Shown one piece after another: positions 51,882 through 60,922 of a stretch of DNA of 64,000 bases. How positions within the stretch are numbered: position 1 is the stretch's first letter; every line of letters begins with the position of its first letter. This DNA comes from Polaribacter sp. Hel_I_88. GTDB taxonomy: Bacteria; Bacteroidota; Bacteroidia; Flavobacteriales; Flavobacteriaceae. Location of the stretch: contig NZ_JHZZ01000001.1 in the NCBI RefSeq assembly GCF_000687935.1, forward strand, positions 372,001 to 436,000. Direction: 5' to 3'. The notes beneath the pieces are model-generated. The model searched no databases, was not told where the DNA came from, and worked only from the letters and a program-made list of their open reading frames with translations. The position numbers and the translations under genes are program-made.

Positions 51882-52202
51882 TTATTTTAAATATTCCTCA
51901 CAAGCTTCCTCACATTTTCTACAGGCATCTGCACATTGTTGACAATGTTTGTGGTCGTGCTTGGCACATACATCAGCACATTTTTCACAGATATCACGGC
52001 ATTGCTCTACCATACCTCTTACATCCTTATAATTTGACGCAAGCAAATTTGCTGTTGCACTACAGATTGCGGCACAAGCCCTATCAGTTCTTATACAATC
52101 TACCATCATCTTAATGTCTCCTTCGTCAAGACAAGCATCAGCGCAATGATTACAATGTGTTACACAATTGTTTAAAGCTTCGATTAATTTTGAATTTTTC
52201 AT
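51882..52202 (-). CDS. Four-helix-bundle copper-binding protein (Csp-like), 106 aa
   Basis: Thirteen or more cysteines appear in spaced pairs along helices: CVTHCNHCADAC, DRACAAICSATAN, QCRDICEKCADVCAKH and CQQCADACRKCEEACEEY. This is the pattern of Csp-type copper-storage proteins, which line the inside of a four-helix bundle with thiols and bind many Cu(I) ions. There is no signal peptide, so a cytosolic Csp3-like role is most likely. It is monocistronic and ends in a terminator. Confidence 0.85.
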   Translation of the reverse strand: MKNSKLIEALNNCVTHCNHCADACLDEGDIKMMVDCIRTDRACAAICSATANLLASNYKDVRGMVEQCRDICEKCADVCAKHDHKHCQQCADACRKCEEACEEYLK

Positions 52203-52345
52203 AAATATTTTAGAATTTAAATTGTTAAAAATAGTCCACTACTATAGCAGATATTATTAAACACAATTTAATATAAACTGCATTATTTATTGTTATAGAA
52301 TATGCCGAATAATTTGTAGAATTTTCGGATTAACAGAGTTTAACA

Positions 52346-52912
52346 TCAAATCTCATCCAAAGATTTGCGATTCTGATTTGTGCTTTTTTTAAACTGTGTA
52401 GGTGTCATTCCTGTAACCTTTTTAAACTGATTGCTTAAATACGCGACACTACTATAATGAAGTTTAAAAGCTATCTCACACAAGGTTAATTCATCATAAA
52501 TGATGAGTTCTTTTATACGCTCAATTTTTTGGTTGATGATGTATTGCTCAAATGTGATACTTTCTACTGATGAGAATAGCGAACTTAAATATTTATAATC
52601 AAGATGAATATTTTCGCCTATATAATCTGCCCATTTAATATCCAGTCCTTCCAAAGAATGATGGATTTTATCCACCACTAAAGTTTTCATTTTTTCAATA
52701 AGTTGACTTTTACGGTCGTCAATCAAACTAAAACCTGAATTTTGAAGTGCTTTGGAAAGACCATTTTTGGTCTGGACACTTAATGAAGAAACTAATTTTA
52801 CCTCTCCCAATTTGATAGAGACATAAGGTATTTCAAGTTGCTCCAAAATATTGGATACTGCCGAGATACATCTTGGGCAGACCATATTTTTAATATGGAT
52901 AATCTCATTCAT
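52346..52912 (-). CDS. HMA-AraC fusion regulator, 188 aa
   Basis: Residues 1-65 form an HMA-like ferredoxin fold with a CPRC metal-binding pair (IKNMVCPRCISAVSNILEQL). Residues 90-188 hold an AraC helix-turn-helix: ELTLCEIAFKLHYSSVAYLS and TGMTPTQFKK. Binding of Cu(I) or another soft metal at the CxxC would directly alter DNA binding. Targets are probably the neighbouring copper genes. It lies 12 bases downstream of the small membrane protein. Confidence 0.8.
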   Translation of the reverse strand: MNEIIHIKNMVCPRCISAVSNILEQLEIPYVSIKLGEVKLVSSLSVQTKNGLSKALQNSGFSLIDDRKSQLIEKMKTLVVDKIHHSLEGLDIKWADYIGENIHLDYKYLSSLFSSVESITFEQYIINQKIERIKELIIYDELTLCEIAFKLHYSSVAYLSNQFKKVTGMTPTQFKKSTNQNRKSLDEI

Positions 52913-52924
52913 ATTGTACTTGTT

Positions 52925-53101
52925 TCAAAATAATGTTAATCCAGATTTGTATAGAGAATAATAAACAGCTGCTATTGCAGCAACCACAAAAATCAAGACT
53001 ATCACAACTAAAGCTATAATTCTATCTTTTTTTGAAATATCGCTTTTGGGCTGATACTTTTTCTTATCATTTTTTCTTCTATTTCTTCTGCTTTCACTCA
53101 T
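52925..53101 (-). CDS. Small basic membrane protein, about 58 aa
   Basis: The ATG at 53101 (MSESRRNRRKNDKKKYQPKS) precedes one membrane segment (about residues 27-48, IIALVVIVLIFVVAAIAAVY). The very basic N-terminus is probably cytosolic. A longer frame from 53125 adds eight residues. It sits between the CusB-like gene and the HMA-AraC gene. Confidence 0.5.
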   Translation of the reverse strand: MSESRRNRRKNDKKKYQPKSDISKKDRIIALVVIVLIFVVAAIAAVYYSLYKSGLTLF

Positions 53102-53174
53102 TATCGTTCGCCGTGATAAAACCAAGATTACTTTAAGGTCTTATTCAGATTACTTGATTAATCCATAATTCGTT

Positions 53175-54971
53175 TTATTGTAAGGTTGCTTTTACCTCTC
53201 CACAGGTTAACATAGCTTCCCCGTAATATGGGTTCCGCACCTCTTTTTCCAAACTTATCCAATAAGCACCCTTATTGTCATCGGCCATTGGACAAAACTG
53301 GATATATACATTTTCGTTAACCCCAAAAAGCTGCACACTACTTATCATATGGGCAGAAAGATGCTTAAAATGTCCTCTTTGCGTTACTATATCTGAACTG
53401 TTCTCAATAGCATTAGCAGAGGTCTTTAGTTCTTTCTGAATGGTCATCCAATGGTTATGTGCTTCTTCATCGGATAATAATTTCATATCCACTTTTTTCA
53501 AAGATTGGTTTATTTGTTTTCCTGCGTGTTGAGCGCCTTTAGCGTCGTCATTTACCAAAGCATCTTTTAAAAGGATATAATCATCAAAAACCTGTTTTAA
53601 CTGATTCTGAAATTTGTTTGAAACGGCAATCCTTTCCTTCATTTGAGAATGATTGGTTTTATCCACATTTTCTCCAGAACTATCTTCTTGCATTCCTAAA
53701 TGCCCTTCGTGACCTGTCATTGTTTTACCACCAGATGCATTCATCATACTTTTTTTGCCTTGTAACTGTGCAGCGGCATCTACGGTAAACGTTCCATTAG
53801 TTACAACTTCATCTCCATTCTTTAAACCTTCAAGAATGGTATAACTATCGCCAGTGGCATTGCCTAATAAAACTTCCCTCATTTCAAAAATAGCCTCATT
53901 AGGGTTTGTTTTGACATAGACTACAGAGCGTTCTCCTGTCCACATAACAGCGGTTGACGGTACGGAAACGGTATTCTCGGTGCTTGTTTGCGTACCCTCA
54001 ATTATACCTTCCACAAACATTCCCGGTTTAAAGAGGTCTTTCTTATTTTGCAAGACCGCTCTTACAACCACCGTTCTAGTCGCAGAATTTAATAAGGGGT
54101 CGATGAATGAGACTTTTGCATCAAAAACCTCATTGCGATAAGCATTTGTGGTCACTTTAATAGTTTGCCCTTCTTTTAGGGATGCAATTTGATTTTCATA
54201 AGCATCAAATTCTGCCCATACTGTATTGAGATTCGCAATTTTATATAAGGGTTGTCCTTGCTTTAAATAATCCCCTTCTTCTACCATTTTCATTGTTACC
54301 GTTCCTGAAACGGTTGCAAAAACCGGAAAGTTTTCTTGCACTTTCCCAGCAGTTTCTATGGCGTTGATTTGCTTTTCGGAAAGTTTCCAAAGTTTAAGTT
54401 TGTTCCTAACAGCCTTATACAATGCAGGTTGCGATTCTTTTAAAGCAGCCGTAGTTAAAAGCTCTTGTTGTGCCGCAACCAATTCTGGCGAATAAATAGT
54501 TGCTAAGCGTTGTCCTGCTCCAACACGTTCTCCTGTAGAATTAACGTACAGTTTTTCTATTCTTCCTCCAAAATATGTAACCTGTACGGCATTTGACTCT
54601 TCGTTGGCTTTAATCTTACCAGATAACTTAAGAGAATTATTTCCCATTTGTCCTTTTCCTACAAGTGATGTTTGGATATTGGCCAGAGCCATTGCGTTAT
54701 CGGTCATTTTTATTTCATTGGCATTGAGGCCATCTGCACCAGATTCGGCTGGAATTAAATCCATTCCACAAATGGGACAATCCCCAGGTTCTGGTTGCAT
54801 AATCTGTGGATGCATCGAGCACGTCCACATTTGGTTTGTAGTCTCTTCTGAATGGTTGTGAGCTTCGGCAGTTGTATTTATATCTGACGATGGAGAATTA
54901 CCAAAAAGTAACCATCCTGCTAATAAGCCAATAACTAAAGCAACCCCTATATATAGAATATTCTTTTTCAT
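53175..54971 (-). CDS. CusB-type adaptor with HMBD and DUF3347, 598 aa
   Basis: The N-terminal membrane anchor (ILYIGVALVIGLLAGWLLF) is followed by a heavy-metal-binding domain, WTCSMHPQIMQPEPGDCPIC, then the usual adaptor core (GGRIEKLYVNSTGERVGAGQ; FATVSGTVTMKMVEEGDYLK). From about residue 445 a DUF3347 domain ends with FCPMADDNKGAYWISLEKEV and NPYYGEAMLTCGEV. CusB-like proteins deliver Cu/Ag to a CusA pump, but no CusA gene is adjacent, so it may work with the CzcA-type pump, or its partner lies elsewhere. Confidence 0.85.
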   Translation of the reverse strand: MKKNILYIGVALVIGLLAGWLLFGNSPSSDINTTAEAHNHSEETTNQMWTCSMHPQIMQPEPGDCPICGMDLIPAESGADGLNANEIKMTDNAMALANIQTSLVGKGQMGNNSLKLSGKIKANEESNAVQVTYFGGRIEKLYVNSTGERVGAGQRLATIYSPELVAAQQELLTTAALKESQPALYKAVRNKLKLWKLSEKQINAIETAGKVQENFPVFATVSGTVTMKMVEEGDYLKQGQPLYKIANLNTVWAEFDAYENQIASLKEGQTIKVTTNAYRNEVFDAKVSFIDPLLNSATRTVVVRAVLQNKKDLFKPGMFVEGIIEGTQTSTENTVSVPSTAVMWTGERSVVYVKTNPNEAIFEMREVLLGNATGDSYTILEGLKNGDEVVTNGTFTVDAAAQLQGKKSMMNASGGKTMTGHEGHLGMQEDSSGENVDKTNHSQMKERIAVSNKFQNQLKQVFDDYILLKDALVNDDAKGAQHAGKQINQSLKKVDMKLLSDEEAHNHWMTIQKELKTSANAIENSSDIVTQRGHFKHLSAHMISSVQLFGVNENVYIQFCPMADDNKGAYWISLEKEVRNPYYGEAMLTCGEVKATLQ

Positions 54972-54975
54972 ACTA

Positions 54976-55470
54976 TTATTTCTCGTTTTGTAAACGTTCG
55001 ATCATCGCATTCATTTCTTCAATCTCCTTACGTTGTGCTTTGATAATATCGTTGGCCAATTTTTTTACTTCTGGATCTTTAATATCTGCACGCTCACTGG
55101 TCAATATTGCTATGGAATGGTGAGGTATCATAGCTTTCATCCAAAGTACGTCCCCAACAGTAGATTTTTGCTCACGTACTAATCCTAACGCACCAAGAAA
55201 TAATACAGCACTCCCTATTAAGATGGCGATATTCTTCTTCTTATTTTTATACATATTAAGCATAAAAAGCAGCATTATCACAGCCATTGTAGAAATACCC
55301 AGACAAACCATATAAAATCTGGTAAGGCTAAATCTTACGTGGTCAAACTCATACGTATTTAAATACATTGTAATATACATTGCTATAAATGATGCTCCCA
55401 GCATCAAAAAAAACTTTGTGTATTGGCTCATTCCCTCTTTGTTGTTTTTGTGTTCCATTGAATTTTCCAT
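54976..55470 (-). CDS. DUF305-domain membrane protein, 164 aa
   Basis: Three membrane segments (about residues 16-36, 47-70, 78-95) precede the DUF305 core with MIPHHSIAILTSERADIKDP and IIKAQRKEIEEM. The conserved MIPHHxxAI motif probably binds copper. DUF305 proteins accompany copper resistance genes. It is four bases upstream of the CusB-like gene and likely translationally coupled. Confidence 0.8.
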   Translation of the reverse strand: MENSMEHKNNKEGMSQYTKFFLMLGASFIAMYITMYLNTYEFDHVRFSLTRFYMVCLGISTMAVIMLLFMLNMYKNKKKNIAILIGSAVLFLGALGLVREQKSTVGDVLWMKAMIPHHSIAILTSERADIKDPEVKKLANDIIKAQRKEIEEMNAMIERLQNEK

Positions 55471-55491
55471 AATAGTTGATTTTAGTGTTAA

Positions 55492-56202
55492 TTATTTACG
55501 TTTATTTTTATTCATTTTTCTAACAGTAGGCGAACTTGTATACCACAGTAAAAACCCGCTGAGTACTGTTATTAATCCTAAAAGTGAAAAAGCTCTTAGG
55601 ACTATTGTATTAAAATTGTCTCGCCCTTGATAGTCCATTGTATGGGTCATCCATAAGAAGTCAAACCAACGCCAATCTCGATGTCTTATAGTCTGAAAAG
55701 CACCATTATTAATTGCGACATAAGCCTTTAGGTTTTCATCCGTTTTATATGAAATCTCGTAGGCTGGTAATGGTCTTCCACGATATTCGTGATGTTTCCC
55801 AACAGTCTCAATTCTATGAATACTTTCAACTTTTAAATCAGGTAACATATAACGTTCTGCAACTTTAAGAGCTTCTTGCTCTGTGATTTCTTCCTTTTTG
55901 GAACCTGAAATTGCATTGTATAGCTGATTTTCATTAATCCAAAAATAGGGTTGATTGTCAATTTCTAATAACTCTAAAGATTTTATGCTTTGCTCATTTT
56001 CTAGTTGAGACGAACCAATCAAATTCTTGAATATTGTTTGATGTGGTGCTTCTTTCTTGAAATGATCACCATGAATTTCATCAATATCTGTCCAACTAAA
56101 ATACAAACCACTAATCGTCCACATCAAAAACTGGATACCTAAAAAAAGTCCTAAATAACGATGTGTTTTCCGGATTTTTGATGCAGTGCTCCTGTTAACC
56201 AT
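55492..56202 (-). CDS. PepSY-type membrane protein, 236 aa
   Basis: RKTHRYLGLFLGIQFLMWTI begins a first membrane helix and IVLRAFSLLGLITVLSGFLL forms the C-terminal helix; a PepSY-like domain with YEISYKTDENLKAYVAINNG lies in between on the periplasmic side. HRDWRWFDFLWMTHTMDYQG is typical of the PepSY_TM family, whose members include iron or copper reductase-like proteins. It is two bases from the DUF2911 gene. Confidence 0.78.
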   Translation of the reverse strand: MVNRSTASKIRKTHRYLGLFLGIQFLMWTISGLYFSWTDIDEIHGDHFKKEAPHQTIFKNLIGSSQLENEQSIKSLELLEIDNQPYFWINENQLYNAISGSKKEEITEQEALKVAERYMLPDLKVESIHRIETVGKHHEYRGRPLPAYEISYKTDENLKAYVAINNGAFQTIRHRDWRWFDFLWMTHTMDYQGRDNFNTIVLRAFSLLGLITVLSGFLLWYTSSPTVRKMNKNKRK

Positions 56203-56203
56203 A

Positions 56204-56791
56204 TTAGTTTATTGTAAAGGGAAATTCAACGTTTACTTTTTCCCATTTCATATTTATTGTCCCAGAATTTTCGCTGGTTTTGGAAACCTTATACTCTAGA
56301 TGTTCTTGAATATCTTCTGAAATTTTAGGAGTTACCTTAAACCGAATCACATCATCATTTTCATCATATTCATCTTTTCCATGCTGATCCCAATTTTTGT
56401 TAATCATAACAGTCCAATCTCCTTTAGATGGAATTGTGAAAAAACCATATTTACCTTTTGGAAGCACTTCATTATTAATCAGTAAATCTTCATTTGTTTC
56501 TATCCAAGTAGCATTATGCGCACCTGCTTGCCAAACATTATCATAACCCACTAAACCACCAAAAATTATTCTTCCTCTAACACCAGGAGAAGAATAATCT
56601 ATATGAATATGAGCATCACCAACCATTGCCATAGTAGATTGATGTGGGCTTAATACTTTCTTTTTTGGTGTTTTCTCTTTTACTGATTTTGTAGAATGGC
56701 TTTTATGTTCATTATTATCTGTTTTTTTAGTTTCATTTTTACAACTAAAAATTGTTGTTATTAATACAAGTACGATTACTAATTTTTTCAT
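56204..56791 (-). CDS. DUF2911 lipoprotein, 195 aa
   Basis: The signal MKKLVIVLVLITTIFSC predicts lipidation at Cys17. The mature part begins with a charged His/Lys linker, then the DUF2911 core: HIHIDYSSPGVRGRIIFGGL, VWQAGAHNATWIETNEDLLI and KGKYGFFTIPSKGDWTVMIN. Its role is not known. It lies four bases after copA. Confidence 0.8.
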   Translation of the reverse strand: MKKLVIVLVLITTIFSCKNETKKTDNNEHKSHSTKSVKEKTPKKKVLSPHQSTMAMVGDAHIHIDYSSPGVRGRIIFGGLVGYDNVWQAGAHNATWIETNEDLLINNEVLPKGKYGFFTIPSKGDWTVMINKNWDQHGKDEYDENDDVIRFKVTPKISEDIQEHLEYKVSKTSENSGTINMKWEKVNVEFPFTIN

Positions 56792-56795
56792 ATAA

Positions 56796-59549
56796 TTATA
56801 TTTTAATTGTTTTTAACCTTAATGCATTAACAATTACAGAAACCGAGCTAAAACTCATTGCTAATGCTGCAATCATTGGAGATAATAATATTCCGAAAAA
56901 AGGAAATAAAACACCTGCAGCAATTGGCACACCTAAGGTGTTGTAAATCAATGCAAAAAATAAATTCTGTTTAATGTTTTTCATTACACCATGACTTAAA
57001 TTTCTTGCTTTTACAATACCGTGTAAATCGCCTTTTACCAAAGTGATCATCGCACTTTCTATAGCAACATCAGTTCCAGTTCCCATTGCAATACCAACAT
57101 CACTTTTTGCTAAAGCTGGTGCATCATTAATTCCATCTCCAGCCATAGCAACAACATTGCCTTTTTCTTGTAATTTTTCTACTTCTTTTAATTTATCTTG
57201 AGGTAACATGCTCGCTTTAAAATCAGCCAAATTTAATTCTGTTGCAACTGCTTGTGCTGTATCATGATTATCTCCTGTAAGCATAATAACTGCAATGCCC
57301 ATATTTTGTAATTCTTTAATGGCTTTAGCACTTGTTTCTTTTATTTTATCACCAATAACTACATACCCAACAATGTTTTGAGCAACTGATAAATAAGAAA
57401 CTGTTTTTCCTTGTTTTTGGAACGAAGAAGCTTTTTCTTTCATTACTGATGAGATTTTTGCATTTGCATATTCCATCATTTTAGGATTCCCTAATGCTAC
57501 TTTTTTATCATTAATAAGGGCTTCAACACCTTTACCAGTAACAGCAGAAAAAGAATTAGATTTTAGAATTTCTGCATTTTGTTCTTTTCCATATTTTACA
57601 GTAGCTTCTGCTAAAGGATGTTCACTATTTGAATTTAAAGAAACGATATAATTTAAAACCTCATTTTCAGTATAATTATCATCGAAAGAACCAATTTTTT
57701 CTACAGTTGGTTTTCCTTCCGTAATTGTTCCTGTTTTATCAATGATTAGTGTATTTACTTTGTCTAATTTTTCTAAAGCTTCCGCATTTTTAATTAGCAC
57801 CCCATTTTGAGCACCTTTACCAACACCAACCATTACAGACATTGGTGTTGCCAAACCTAATGCACAAGGGCAAGCAATAATTAAAACTGCAATTGCATTT
57901 ACTAATGCATACACATACGCTGGTTCTGGTCCCCAAATTGCCCAAACGATAAATGTAATCACAGAAATTAAAACCACTATTGGAACGAAGTAACCAGAAA
58001 CGGTATCTGCTAATTTTTGAATTGGCGCACGACTTCTGCTGGCATCGTTTACCATATGAATAATTTGAGAAAGTAAGGTGTCACTACCCACTTTTTGGGC
58101 TTCCATTAAAAAAGACTGATTCCCATTTATGGTTCCACTACTTATTTTATCGCCTTCTGATTTGTTTACAGGAATTGGTTCTCCAGTAATCATAGATTCA
58201 TCAACAGTTGTATCTCCTTCTGTTATTTTACCATCGACAGGAATTTTATCACCTGGTTTTACTTTTAGAATATCATTCAGTTCTATTTTATCAATAGAAA
58301 CTTCAACTTCTTCGCCATCTACTATTTTGGTTGCTTTATTAGGTGCTAATTTTAAAAGTTCTTTTACAGCAGAATTTGTTTTACTATGCGCACGAGCTTC
58401 TAATAATTGCCCCATTAAAACCAATGTTAAAATTACAGTTGTAGCTTCAAAATACACATGTACAGCACCAAATTCTGTTTTAAATTGATCTGGAAAAACA
58501 TCAGGAAAAAGCATTCCGAAAACACTAAATAACCAAGCTACACCAGCACCAATGCCAATAAGTGTAAACATATTTAGGTTCCAAGTTTTTATACTTTTAT
58601 AAGCACGTTCAAAGAACATCCAAGTCGCATAAAATACTACAGGAATGGATAATACAAACTGAATCCAATTCCAGTTCTTCTGCTCTAAAATATCGTATAA
58701 TGGATTATTCATTAGCATTTCACTCATTGCTATAAAGAAAATTGGCAATGTAAACGCAACTGCAATCCAGAACTTTTTAGATAATTTTTTATATGCTTTT
58801 TCTTCGGCAGAACTATCAGCCTCCATTGGCACTAAATCCATTCCACAAATCGGGCAATCACCAGGTTCATCTTTTACAACTTCTGGGTGCATTGGGCAGG
58901 TCCATTGTTCTGTATTTGTAGTTGATAAATTTTGTTCTTCCACTAAATCCATACCACAGACTGGACAATCACCAGGTTTGTCATACGTTTTTTCTCCCTC
59001 ACAATGCATTGGGCAATAAAAAGATGCCCCCAAACCCTCAAGGGGGCTTTTCTCACTCTTCTGGTTTTTGTTTTTTTTGCTCCTTCCCTTTGGGAAGGCT
59101 GGGTTGGGCTTTTCTCCTTGTTTGTGAATACTATAACTACCACCATCCTTTTTTAAAGCTTCTTGAAAGATTTCTAATGAAATATGAGATTCCATTTCTA
59201 TAGTTGCTTCAGCTTTCTTTAAATCAACGGTTGCTTTTGAAACACCAGCTACTTCTGAAAGTGTTTTTTCTACATGACTTCTACAACCATTGCAAGTCAT
59301 TCCATGAATGTGATACTTATGTTTCATTTTATCATTATTTGGAATAAGAATACCATATCTGTCTCCATCATTTTTTAAAGCATCTTGAAAAGTTTCTAAT
59401 TTAATATGAGCATCCATTTCTATGGTTGCTTCAGCTTTTTCTAAATCTACAGATGCTTTAGTAACACCTTCAACTTTTGAAAGTATTTTTTCTACATGAC
59501 TTCTGCAACCATTGCAGGTCATTCCTTTTATTTTATATGTGTGTTTCAT
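56796..59549 (-). CDS. copA: Copper-exporting P1B-1 ATPase CopA, 917 aa
   Basis: Two HMA domains with TCNGC motifs (residues about 11-15 and 85-89) are followed by two heavy-metal-binding domains (YCPMHCEGEKTYDKPGDCPV and WTCPMHPEVVKDEPGDCPIC). The ATPase body has IACPCALGLATP, DKTGT, TGEP and, at the end, YNTLGVPIAAG and MSFSSVSV, all typical of Cu(I) exporters. A repeat-encoded linker (59025-59117) separates the HMA and HMBD parts. It exports Cu(I) from the cytosol. Confidence 0.9.
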   Translation of the reverse strand: MKHTYKIKGMTCNGCRSHVEKILSKVEGVTKASVDLEKAEATIEMDAHIKLETFQDALKNDGDRYGILIPNNDKMKHKYHIHGMTCNGCRSHVEKTLSEVAGVSKATVDLKKAEATIEMESHISLEIFQEALKKDGGSYSIHKQGEKPNPAFPKGRSKKNKNQKSEKSPLEGLGASFYCPMHCEGEKTYDKPGDCPVCGMDLVEEQNLSTTNTEQWTCPMHPEVVKDEPGDCPICGMDLVPMEADSSAEEKAYKKLSKKFWIAVAFTLPIFFIAMSEMLMNNPLYDILEQKNWNWIQFVLSIPVVFYATWMFFERAYKSIKTWNLNMFTLIGIGAGVAWLFSVFGMLFPDVFPDQFKTEFGAVHVYFEATTVILTLVLMGQLLEARAHSKTNSAVKELLKLAPNKATKIVDGEEVEVSIDKIELNDILKVKPGDKIPVDGKITEGDTTVDESMITGEPIPVNKSEGDKISSGTINGNQSFLMEAQKVGSDTLLSQIIHMVNDASRSRAPIQKLADTVSGYFVPIVVLISVITFIVWAIWGPEPAYVYALVNAIAVLIIACPCALGLATPMSVMVGVGKGAQNGVLIKNAEALEKLDKVNTLIIDKTGTITEGKPTVEKIGSFDDNYTENEVLNYIVSLNSNSEHPLAEATVKYGKEQNAEILKSNSFSAVTGKGVEALINDKKVALGNPKMMEYANAKISSVMKEKASSFQKQGKTVSYLSVAQNIVGYVVIGDKIKETSAKAIKELQNMGIAVIMLTGDNHDTAQAVATELNLADFKASMLPQDKLKEVEKLQEKGNVVAMAGDGINDAPALAKSDVGIAMGTGTDVAIESAMITLVKGDLHGIVKARNLSHGVMKNIKQNLFFALIYNTLGVPIAAGVLFPFFGILLSPMIAALAMSFSSVSVIVNALRLKTIKI
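59025..59117. repeat. GC-rich palindromic repeat inside copA (in frame)
   Basis: GCCCCCAAACCCTCAAGGGG opens the element and CCTTCCCTTTGGGAAGG (59082-59098) forms the second hairpin, each followed by a GGGCTTTTCT end. Flavobacterial intergenic regions carry similar units, and a half copy is at 31739-31769. Here it is translated as a linker of about 31 residues without breaking the frame. Confidence 0.65.
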
Positions 59550-59561
59550 AATTTTAAAGTT

Positions 59562-60917
59562 TTACATTTTCATCATTTCTTCTTCATCCATTTCCATTCC
59601 CATTTTCATATTTCCATCTTTATCTGTGTGTGTTTTCATGAAAAGAAATTGAAACAGAAAAACAAGAGCTATTCCTATACTTGCTACTACAAGTACAAAA
59701 GGGTCGTTAACATATTTTAAATAAATGAATGCTGATAAAATAACAATATCCATTACTATTGCTATTATTGGAATAATTGGATTAAATTTTACTTCTTTTT
59801 TAAGGTATCTAAAAAGGCCCCAATGAATAGCAATGTCCATAATTAAATAGAAAATAGCACCAATGGAAGCTATGCGAGTTAAATCGAATAAAATAGTTAG
59901 TAGTATGGCTAAAGAAACAGTAAAAATTAACGAGGGATTTTTAAGTTTCTTCATTTTGTTCATATCAGGTACTTGTTTCATATTACCCAACATGCCTAAC
60001 ATTCTGGAAGCAGAATATATGCTGGCAATTACACCAGAAACTGTTGCTACAATAGCCAGTAGAATTGTTAAAATTGAACCCCATTCACCAAACAGCGGTT
60101 TTGCTGCTGCTGCTAAAGCATAATCTTTTGCTATTATAATTTCTTCAACACTTAATCCACCAGCAACCGACAATGCTAAAACAACATAGATAATTGTACA
60201 AACAGCAATTGAAATAATAATGGAACGCCCCACATTTTTATGTGGATTTTTAATGTCACCACCTTGATTTGTAATCGTAGTAAACCCTTTAAAAGCAAGA
60301 ATTGACAATGCCAAGGCAGCTACAAATCCAAATCCTTCTGGTAAAGCTTGACTATTAGATGCTACATAATTACCTGTTATGGTTGGCAAACCTGAAATTA
60401 TTAAACCAGAAATTGCTAACAATGAAATGCCTGCTACTTTAATTATTGCTGTAAAAGTGGCTGTAACTTCAATAATTTTATTACCAGAAATATTTATTAT
60501 ATACGCTACTCCAATAAGAATTACACCTAATATGGATGCATATCCAGAATATTCTGGCGGAAATAAGCGTAAAGTATAAGCACCAAAAGTACCAGCAACT
60601 AAACTTTCGGCAACTACCATTGATATGTACATTAATAGAGAGAAAGAACCTGCAGCTGTTCCAGGACCAAATGCTTTTGTTAAAAATTTTGCTACACCAC
60701 CAGAAGAAGGATATGCGTTTGAAAATTTAACGTAAGAATATGAACTAAAACCAACTACTATTGCACCTGCTATAAATGCAATTGGAAACAAGTCACCTAC
60801 TAACTCTGCAATTTGACCCATTAGCACAAAAATACCTGCGCCAATCATTACACCTGTACCCAAGGAAACAGAGCCTAATAATGAGAGTTTTTGGTTTGTT
60901 TTTTTTAGTATGTTCAT
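59562..60917 (-). CDS. APC-family permease with Met-rich tail, 451 aa
   Basis: Twelve hydrophobic segments and TGVMIGAGIFVLMGQIAELV (TM1), YVKFSNAYPSSGGVAKFLTK and FKGFTTITNQGGDIKNPHKN mark an amino acid/polyamine-type permease. The C-terminus, NMKMGMEMDEEEMMKM, is Met-rich and could bind Cu(I). It is directly downstream of a small conserved gene and upstream of copA, a copper context unusual for this family. Confidence 0.8.
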   Translation of the reverse strand: MNILKKTNQKLSLLGSVSLGTGVMIGAGIFVLMGQIAELVGDLFPIAFIAGAIVVGFSSYSYVKFSNAYPSSGGVAKFLTKAFGPGTAAGSFSLLMYISMVVAESLVAGTFGAYTLRLFPPEYSGYASILGVILIGVAYIINISGNKIIEVTATFTAIIKVAGISLLAISGLIISGLPTITGNYVASNSQALPEGFGFVAALALSILAFKGFTTITNQGGDIKNPHKNVGRSIIISIAVCTIIYVVLALSVAGGLSVEEIIIAKDYALAAAAKPLFGEWGSILTILLAIVATVSGVIASIYSASRMLGMLGNMKQVPDMNKMKKLKNPSLIFTVSLAILLTILFDLTRIASIGAIFYLIMDIAIHWGLFRYLKKEVKFNPIIPIIAIVMDIVILSAFIYLKYVNDPFVLVVASIGIALVFLFQFLFMKTHTDKDGNMKMGMEMDEEEMMKM

Positions 60918-60922
60918 TTTAT

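Larger units (their letters stand above)
33238..54971. other. Metal-resistance genomic island
   Basis: From about 33.2 kb to 55 kb most genes on the minus strand concern metal transport or binding, and base composition and codon use are visibly richer in G and C than in the flanks, especially at 38.6-51 kb. It lies directly after rteC, so it could be cargo of that element. I did not identify ends, and composition was judged by eye. Confidence 0.4.
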
